From Chloroflexota bacterium (GTDB lineage: Bacteria; Chloroflexota; Anaerolineae; Aggregatilineales; UBA2796): a DNA stretch of 8,990 bases. Positions 1 through 6,000 of this stretch are shown in pieces. The first letter of the stretch is position 1, and each line of letters opens with the position of its first letter. The stretch spans positions 1-8,990 of the forward strand of contig RFIM01000048.1 of the NCBI GenBank assembly GCA_003695215.1. The letters run 5' to 3'. The position numbers and the translations under genes were made by a program. The notes under the pieces are model-generated. The model had not been told where the DNA came from. It ran no database searches and saw only the letters and a list, made by a program, of their open reading frames with translations.

Positions 1-405
1 GATCACTGTATAGGCTGCGCCCAGCCAACGCCTGAAAGCCAGCGGCATGAAAATGACGGCCATGCTGGCAATCAGCGTGCCTGCCCGCACAATAGCGTTC
101 TCAGTGCCGCCCAGGCTCATCAGCAAGGCATTGACGCTGAAGCCGAGCGGCTGAACTGAGCGCGGCGCCTCGCCAACTGCATTGGGATTGATAGCATGCC
201 AAGCGGCGAGCGCTTCGGTCGCCTCAGCTGCCTTGAGCGGAATCAGGTCCAGCTCGGGCAAGCGGATGATCGCCGCAAACAAGACGATCGCGATATAGCA
301 GATCGCCTCTAGCGAGAGCGCAATTTGAAAACGGCCGCCTATGCCTTGTTCAGGCGGCGCCGCTTGAGCTTCTGTCCGAACTTGTTCAAGGTCAAGCGCT
401 TCCAT
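1..405 (-). CDS. GT-C / GT39-like (PMT-like) membrane protein, N-terminal 135 residues, truncated by the window edge
   Basis: This is an open frame from ATG at 403-405 that runs off the left end with no stop. It starts MEALDLEQVRTEAQ and has a cytoplasmic-looking N-terminus of about 30 residues. A first membrane segment follows (about 31-48), then an external loop ending in LGG (98-100), then the paired segments of the next helices (about 104-125) with RAGTLIASM and RRWLG. This order matches the N-terminus of GT39/PMT_2-type GT-C glycosyltransferases, which move sugars from polyprenyl-phosphate carriers outside the membrane. Two catalytic-loop features are altered. Where family members have Asp-Glu-Ala there is A60-E61-A62, and the usual HPP reads Q85-P86-L87. 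It could be a divergent or inactive enzyme, or a relative of the TIGR03663 family that often sits beside DUF2298 genes, although the DE and HGP residues of that family are not seen. The gene follows the interrupted DUF2298 gene by 20 bp and has a good Shine-Dalgarno, so it is probably co-transcribed. Confidence 0.85.
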   Translation of the reverse strand, partial: MEALDLEQVRTEAQAAPPEQGIGGRFQIALSLEAICYIAIVLFAAIIRLPELDLIPLKAAEATEALAAWHAINPNAVGEAPRSVQPLGFSVNALLMSLGGTENAIVRAGTLIASMAVIFMPLAFRRWLGAAYTVI

Positions 406-416
406 CGCTTTGTGCT

Positions 417-422
417 CTCTCC
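417..422 (-). promoter_or_regulatory. Shine-Dalgarno site for the GT-C-like gene at 1-405
   Basis: On the minus strand the gap between the TAG stop (426-428) and the ATG (403-405) contains GGAGAG at 417-422, followed by 11 bases before the ATG. It is the only purine-rich stretch in the 20-bp gap and supports this start codon. The upstream stop lies only a few bases before the site, so translation of the two genes may be coupled. Confidence 0.6.
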
Positions 423-425
423 ACA

Positions 426-1091
426 CTAGTTTGGGCGCGCTGCCAGCAGCGCTTTGAACGAGTCGGCGCTGTAGACGCGCACATTGCCGTACTCACAGAC
501 GGGCGGCAGCAGATCGAATTTTGCCAAGCCTTCTGCAGAGAAATCGCGGCGTTCCGTCAAGCCGACGAAGATGTAGGTGATGCCATAGCGTTCGATCACG
601 CCGAGCGCATCGCTTGGATCGGCGCTGTTATAAAGCGTGGCAATGGCCTGTGCGCGCGTCTCTATACGCATCTCGCCATTGGCCACATAGGTCAGCGTAT
701 TGGCTTGCGGAAAGGTATTGCCGCGCCATTGCCCTTGATGGTTATCCCAGCCCAGCAGCGTCGGAATGCCCGTCAGCGCGCTGACGCGCCCGTAATCGCC
801 GCGATAGGCGAGCCGTTCGCGTGTCGCCTCGGCGACTACATCATGATCGGCTGTGGCAAGGCGCGCAAGGCACTGAATGGCTCGATACTCATCCAACCCT
901 TGCGCCATGCTCAGCGCGCCGTCAAGCGTTAGGTCTTGCACATTGCCGCGCAGCCTGCCGCTCTCGCCTAGCGCGCGCGATGTGATCGCATAGACGGGAT
1001 AGATCATACCGAGCGCAATGCTGAGCGCGATTCCGACAGCGAAAGCCGTGCGGACGCCTGCGCGCATCTCAGCCTCAGCGCGCTCTGCCAA
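426..1091 (-). CDS. C-terminal part of the interrupted DUF2298 (Chlor_Arch_YYY) gene
   Basis: This frame is in the same phase as the 632-codon frame upstream. It continues after TAG (1095-1097) and one Leu codon, and the first listed codon is TTG at 1089-1091. It aligns with the last ~220 residues of the DUF2298 unit in the 3045-8780 protein. It has one membrane segment (about residues 13-36), a TLDG motif (55-58), TGIPTLLGW (107-115) with H118 and W122, LYN (153-155) and GLAKF (188-192). The larger paralogue carries TGLPTILGW, LYN and GLAKF at 1800-1808, 1835-1837 and 1870-1874. This is the terminal helix plus the extracytoplasmic soluble domain of the family. Whether it is made separately is uncertain. 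An ATG at 1065-1067 preceded by GAGG (1073-1076, 5-base spacing) could allow re-initiation, giving about 213 residues. Otherwise the segment is expressed only by readthrough, or the stop is an error or a recent nonsense mutation. The gene ends with TAG at 426-428. Confidence 0.8.
   Translation of the reverse strand: MAERAEAEMRAGVRTAFAVGIALSIALGMIYPVYAITSRALGESGRLRGNVQDLTLDGALSMAQGLDEYRAIQCLARLATADHDVVAEATRERLAYRGDYGRVSALTGIPTLLGWDNHQGQWRGNTFPQANTLTYVANGEMRIETRAQAIATLYNSADPSDALGVIERYGITYIFVGLTERRDFSAEGLAKFDLLPPVCEYGNVRVYSADSFKALLAARPN
1073..1076 (-). promoter_or_regulatory. Weak possible re-initiation ribosome site in the interrupted DUF2298 gene
   Basis: GAGG lies on the minus strand at 1073-1076, five bases before an in-frame ATG at 1065-1067 and about 20 bases after the premature TAG. 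A ribosome that stopped at the TAG could restart here and make the C-terminal helix and soluble domain as a separate protein. The match is only four bases, and the sequence was probably just coding sequence in the ancestor, so the support is weak. Confidence 0.25.
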
Positions 1092-1094
1092 GAG

Positions 1095-1097
1095 CTA
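1095..1097 (-). other. In-frame amber (TAG) codon interrupting the stand-alone DUF2298 gene
   Basis: The plus strand reads cta at 1095-1097, which is TAG on the coding strand. The codons on both sides (TGG before; CTC, TTG, GCA after) are in one phase, so this is a single nonsense codon and not a frameshift. The paralogue is uninterrupted here (around residues 1685-1692, with AWLLQS). One transition from CAG (Gln) or TGG (Trp) would produce it. The genuine end of the same gene (426-428) is also TAG, which argues against general amber reassignment. Confidence 0.9.
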
Positions 1098-2993
1098 CCA
1101 GAGCGCGTAAGCCGCTGCAACGCTCCACAAGAGCCAGGCCTGGTACCACAGCTTGAAGATCGTGTTGATGCGCACGCCAAAGCCATCGCGCAAGTAGATG
1201 AAATCAGGCGCAAGGCTCAGCACAGCGCCAACGCCAATCAGGAAGAGCGCAAAGCCGCTGGCAGGCGCATAGTTGATCACAGCGCGCGCGACCTCAGGCG
1301 TGCCGTCGGCGCGGCGCGGCTCGCGCGCGAAGAGCCGCGCGATCACAACGCCGATCAGCGCAAGCAGCGCGGCGTGAGTCAGCAAGCCGTGCAAGCGCCG
1401 CACCAAGAGCGCAGGCAAGGCGCCTATCAAGCCACCGCTCTCGTCCAGCACTTGGAAGACAGCGAAGCGCACGTCATCGCGCGTCCAGGCTAGGATGCCC
1501 AAGCCGATCAGCGCAGCGACGCTCACAGCGATAGCACCGCCGAGGATCTGGGCCGCCAAGCGCAAGTTGAAGGTCGCGCCTGCGCGCCGCCGCTCAAGCC
1601 ACAGGTACGCGGCGAAGATCAGCAAGAACGGCCCGAATTGCAGGAAAAACTGCTGAAATTGCGTCGGCCATAGCACGTTCGGCAGGAAGCCACCAGCTTG
1701 CGAGCGAAAACCAATGAAAAAGGGCAGGTACAGCAGTGCCGTCAGGCCGATGATCGCCGCAGCGAAGCCTGCTATGCCAAGCCAATCTTGCCATATATAG
1801 CCGCCTGTGCCATTGGCGATCAGGCGCCGCAAGGCCTCAGCGCCGATGATGAAGGCGATGAAGATGGCGTCCCAAGAGTTCAAGAAAATCATGCCGCCCA
1901 CATAGACGCCGTACAGCACAAGTTCCCAGCCTTGCAACTGACGCTTGCCGAGAACCAAATTGAGCGCTAAGGCGAGCGTCAACATCACAAAAGGCATGGA
2001 TAGCACGTGCGGATGCAAATCTGCCAGCACGTAGCTGAAAATCGGCATCTCAGTGATCGGCTGAATGGCAAGCGGCCGCCCGCTCAGGTCGAGATCGCGC
2101 ACGACGCGGCTATAGCGGAACCACCACCAGAAGCACCAGTTGCTCGGCTCGGCATTGCCGCTCGGCGGGCAGCCAACTGCGTATGAGTCGCGCTCTTCTA
2201 GGTTCATCCAAGCCAGATATCCAGGCGGCGCGATCCGCGTTTGGAAAGGAATCTCAACGATCGCCGTGCCGAGATTGCCCATCACAATGCTCAGCAGGAT
2301 CGCTAAACTGCCAACAGCGAGCCGCGCGCGCATTGGCGCACGCCGTGCCGCAACCAAATCGTAGGCGACGCCGAACGCGCCGATGCCCGTCAGTGCGAAG
2401 AGCAAGGCGATGCCGAGATTGAACGCCATGCCGTTCGTGACCGCGCTCAAATTGGCGATCGTGCCGATCAGGATGTAGCCAAAGTGATAGTAGCTGATCG
2501 CGTAGCCTGAGAGCCATGGATCGTGTGGCGGAAATTGTGCGCTGCGACGCACAGCGCTCAGGAAAGCCATCTCCATTGGCTTCTCGGTCGCCGTCAGATC
2601 AGGATTCAAAGCGCGCACTAGCGCCCAGCCGACGAACAGGATGAGAAACAGCGCTTCCACAGCGCCGATTAGCGGCGCATTTTGGCGCAAAAAGCCGCTG
2701 AAGGCAGGCCGCTCGCGCCAAGTGAAGTACGCCATCAGGCTGAGCGCAAGCACTATCAGCGCTGCCAGGAGCGTATCGCCGCTTGTGTTCCGCAAGAGGC
2801 CTAAGTTGTTCAGCAGCCAGAATAAATAGCCGATCAGTAGGATACCTGCAGCGCGCGCTACAGCATAACCACGCGATGGCAGCGCATGGCATAGCCGCAG
2901 GCATAATGGTAAGACGATCCATGCCGCAGCCAGGCTGATCAGCCACCAGCTGATCAGTGCCCAGCCTTCTGAGATCAGCCAATCTAGAATCAT
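1095..2993 (-). CDS. DUF2298 / Chlor_Arch_YYY membrane protein, N-terminal 632 residues, ended by a premature TAG
   Basis: The start is ATG at 2991-2993, with a GAGAAGG ribosome site eight bases upstream. The protein is strongly hydrophobic, with roughly 13-14 membrane segments. It shows the family's conserved loops: NPDL (130-133), EKPM (137-140), FPPHDPW (154-160), YYHFG (168-172), DLHPH (325-329), NSWD (372-375) and RINTIFK (608-614). The same blocks, in the same order and similar spacing, occur in the DUF2298 half of the neighbouring 1911-residue protein, so the two are clear paralogues. The signature YYYxG is YYHFG here. The frame stops inside the last membrane region at LW-TAG (1095-1097), while homology continues in the same frame to 426. 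An uninterrupted product would be 855 residues, within the roughly 700-900 usual for single-copy members. The function of the family is not established; a GT-C-like role in envelope sugar transfer is inferred from its neighbours and loop motifs. Confidence 0.9.
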   Translation of the reverse strand: MILDWLISEGWALISWWLISLAAAWIVLPLCLRLCHALPSRGYAVARAAGILLIGYLFWLLNNLGLLRNTSGDTLLAALIVLALSLMAYFTWRERPAFSGFLRQNAPLIGAVEALFLILFVGWALVRALNPDLTATEKPMEMAFLSAVRRSAQFPPHDPWLSGYAISYYHFGYILIGTIANLSAVTNGMAFNLGIALLFALTGIGAFGVAYDLVAARRAPMRARLAVGSLAILLSIVMGNLGTAIVEIPFQTRIAPPGYLAWMNLEERDSYAVGCPPSGNAEPSNWCFWWWFRYSRVVRDLDLSGRPLAIQPITEMPIFSYVLADLHPHVLSMPFVMLTLALALNLVLGKRQLQGWELVLYGVYVGGMIFLNSWDAIFIAFIIGAEALRRLIANGTGGYIWQDWLGIAGFAAAIIGLTALLYLPFFIGFRSQAGGFLPNVLWPTQFQQFFLQFGPFLLIFAAYLWLERRRAGATFNLRLAAQILGGAIAVSVAALIGLGILAWTRDDVRFAVFQVLDESGGLIGALPALLVRRLHGLLTHAALLALIGVVIARLFAREPRRADGTPEVARAVINYAPASGFALFLIGVGAVLSLAPDFIYLRDGFGVRINTIFKLWYQAWLLWSVAAAYALW

Positions 2994-3031
2994 GCCGCAC
3001 GCCTTCTCGGAATTTCTGATGGATAGTTCAT
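2990..3031 (-). CDS. Possible 13-codon leader ORF overlapping the start of the DUF2298 gene
   Basis: In the 51-bp gap a second ATG (3029-3031) opens a short frame, MNYPSEIPRRRAA. Its TGA stop (2990-2992) overlaps the ATG of the DUF2298 gene (2991-2993) in the classic ATGA arrangement. The purine stretch GGGAAAAGG lies just upstream. It has no recognisable family. It could couple translation of the DUF2298 gene to the preceding gene, whose TAA lies 13 bases upstream, or it could be chance in a short gap. It is too short to judge by codon use. Confidence 0.25.
   Translation of the reverse strand: MNYPSEIPRRRAA
3002..3008 (-). promoter_or_regulatory. Shine-Dalgarno site for the stand-alone DUF2298 gene
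   Basis: GAGAAGG on the minus strand at 3002-3008 is followed by eight bases and then ATG at 2991-2993. The motif and spacing are good, and it fixes the start of the 632-codon frame. The site also lies inside the small leader ORF at 2990-3031. Confidence 0.65.
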
Positions 3032-3044
3032 TGCCTTTTCCCGC

Positions 3045-6000
3045 TTAGCGCATCCCTACCACACGCGGTGTATATTGCGCCTCTTCAATCACGCGGTATA
3101 TCTTATCGCCATCGCGATCGTACACGACTTCCAGCAAGCCTAGCCCGACCATGGCTTCGAACTTAGCCAAACCGCTCTCGCGATAAGTGATGCGTTCTAG
3201 CTCGCCGACGATGATGTAGCGCACCTTGTAGAAGCGCAGCAGTTGCCAGGCCGTGCCGATATCTGTAGTGTTATAAAGCGCCGTCACGTTGGCTTGGCGC
3301 TGAATCACAAAATTCGGCAGCGGATCGAGTGTGCGCTGCTGCTGCTGATGGAAGCGCCAGCCGAGAATCGTCGGCAGGCCTGTGTTGATGGCGATGCGGC
3401 TATTGTACTTATACTCAGAAGGATATTGGTGCGCTTCCACGATCGTTGGCGTGCCTTTCACGTTATCGCGCAGCCATTCGATCATCGCCAAATCGCGCTG
3501 GAGCGGCACAGGTTGGCTGCCTTCGTAGTAAACGGCATAGGCCATATAATCGTTGCCGTTCAGCGTGCGCGGCGCTTCCGGCGCCATGCGCATGGCGTTT
3601 TTGCCTTGCGTAGCCATGATCGGGAACAGCGCCGCAATGCTCAGCAGGAGCGCCGCTGTGAATAGCCACGCGCTGCGCACTGCCGTGCGCCACTGCCAGG
3701 CCGATTGCAGCAACCACGCCAAACCAATTCCGCTCGCCACGCTCAGCAGCATCCAAACCTGCATGTAGAACTTGAAGAACGTGTTTTGACGCCCGATATC
3801 GCCATCTAGCACTACGATCTCCACGCCGAGCGCTATGGCGAGCGCCGCGCCAATCAGCACATAGACCACTTGCCACTCGCGTGTTTGGTTTGGCACAAAG
3901 AACAGCGCGACTGACCACGCGATCAGCGGCACCAGCAGCAGCGCTAACGGAATCGGCATATCAATCAGCGCGATGCGCAGCGGCATGATCGCCATGAACA
4001 GCCCGATTAGCAGCACTGCCACAATGCCGCTGACGATCAGCGCGAAGGGCAAAAATTTGCCCGTTAGATCGCGCAGATAAATGGCGCGCAATAGCCGTGC
4101 TGTCTGCCAGACCAAAAGCGAGATCGCCACGAACAGGAATGTGCCATGCATGGTGAAGAAGGCCCAGATCGGCGTCTTATTGCCCAAAAACGCCTTGACT
4201 GAGCTGTAGGACGTGGCGTGGAACGCCATGAATGGCAGCGCCGCCAGCCACTGGGCGATGAATAGCCATGCCACTTGCGCGATCCACGCTGTCAAATTGG
4301 CGCGCGTCAGCTTATCGCGGCGCATCAGAATGGCGAAGGGCAAGCCGACCATGCCCAGCAGCAAGTAGGTGATCCAATCCCAAGTGTTGGTAGCGCGCAG
4401 GATACCGATGCTCAAGCCGCCTAGCGCCGTCGCGGCGATGACAATCCATGTGCCGCGCCGCAGCCTACCGCTGGCAAAAACTTCGCTCAGCAGCCACGTC
4501 AGGGCAAGAAAAGTGATCGGCAAGGCGATCATGTGGGCGTGCAGATCGCCGAAGACGAAGGTGAAGTATGGAAACTCGTTGATCTCGTTGCTGTTATTGG
4601 GCAACTCGCCGACCACGCTGCGCGGACCCCAGTACCAGCGCTCAGGCCCAATGGGCAGAATTGCGCCTTGCATCAGCTGCCCAATGCCGCGCCCAAAGCA
4701 ATCCACTGCACGCCCAAAGTTGTAGAAGCTGAACAGCGTCTGGTCGACCAAGCTTGGATTCTGCGAGGCGATCAGTAAGTCAGCCGATTCCTCAGGCGTC
4801 GGTTGCCTGCCATTTTGCGCCACGAATTGATCGATCTTCCACAGGTACAGATCGGCTGTGCCTGCGCAGCCGCCGGCGCGCTGTACGCCCGTCAGGAAGA
4901 CGCGCGGTGTGTCCAAGTTGCCCAGCACCACGCATAGCAGCAGCGCCAATGTGCCTGCCAGATATGGGCTAGCAGATGGCGTGCGCAGGGCATGCTGCAG
5001 GCGCTGGCCCAAAGGCGCGCTGCGCACGGCTGAGCCCTCTGGGCGCGGAAAGCGCCAACGCGCCGCGGCAACGTTGAAGGCGAGCGAGAAGGCGCCAATG
5101 CCCGTCAGCGCGAAAAGCGTCGGCACAATCACGTTGTAGGCGATATTCGGCATCATGCCCAGCAGCTTAGTTGGCGCGCCGACTAGCACATAGCCGAAAT
5201 AGTAGTAGTTCAGGTAGCCGCCTGCGTACCACGGATCGTAGGGCGGGAAGACGCTCGAGCGCAGCACGGCATTGAAATAGGCGAAGTTCATCGGCTTCTC
5301 GCCGCCAAGCGTCTGGGCCCATAGATCAGGGTTTCCGAGCCGCACGAAGACGAAAGCGACGAAGAGCGCCGCTGTGATCGCCTCGACGATCAGCAAGTAG
5401 CGCCAATTCAGGCGCAGCCACGCGCCGAGCTCGGCGCGCCGCCGCCAGGCGCTGTATCCGCTGAGCAGCGCCACGCCGATCAGCAATAGCAGCAAGCCGC
5501 CGCTCGTCCATAGCGGCAAGCGCAGCGTGCCGCCTGCCCATGCCAGCCATGCCACGATCAACAAGCCCGCGATCTTCGCCATCGGATAGCCGCGATCGGG
5601 CAAGGCGGGCAATAGCACAAAGAGCAACGGCGCCACTGCCCAGCCGAACGCCATGATCGTCAGCCACCACAAGACGACACTCGCCACTGGTGAGCTGTTG
5701 ATGAGCGCTTGGCGATGGAATAGCTCTGACCAAGTGCCGCCTGATTCCTGTGCATGGCGCAGATCGGCAGGCATCATGAAAGCCGTTGGCGCCTGGCTGG
5801 CTTCGTAGGCGCCCCAACGAATCACATTGACAATCGTGGCATCTTCCAGCTGGAAAGTCGGATTGCTAGCCAGTGGCACGCTGTTCAGCACAGCAGCCAC
5901 GCGCTCTGAGGCGTAGCGCTCAGGATTCTTCTTGAAGATCAGCACTGCTGGATGATCGTAGACGTGGAAGGCTTCCTCCGCCTCGAATTCATTCAGCCAA

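Noticed and set aside
1095..1097. TAG read as pyrrolysine or as a reassigned sense codon
   Set aside because: There is no nearby support such as pyl genes, the position is in a membrane-proximal segment with no known catalytic need, and the same gene ends with TAG.
2599..3000. Minus-strand frame of 133 codons overlapping the start of the DUF2298 gene
   Set aside because: It is an out-of-phase shadow of a strongly conserved membrane gene, and its composition is Arg/Ala/Cys-rich.
3337..3349. CAG repeat encoding four glutamines in the large protein (residues 1812-1815)
   Set aside because: It is only four repeats long, sits in the soluble domain next to a conserved His, and is ordinary for coding DNA.
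3243..3665. Plus-strand frame of 140 codons
   Set aside because: It lies wholly antisense to the well-supported DUF2298 coding region and has an Arg/His-rich composition typical of a shadow frame in GC-rich DNA, with no family features.
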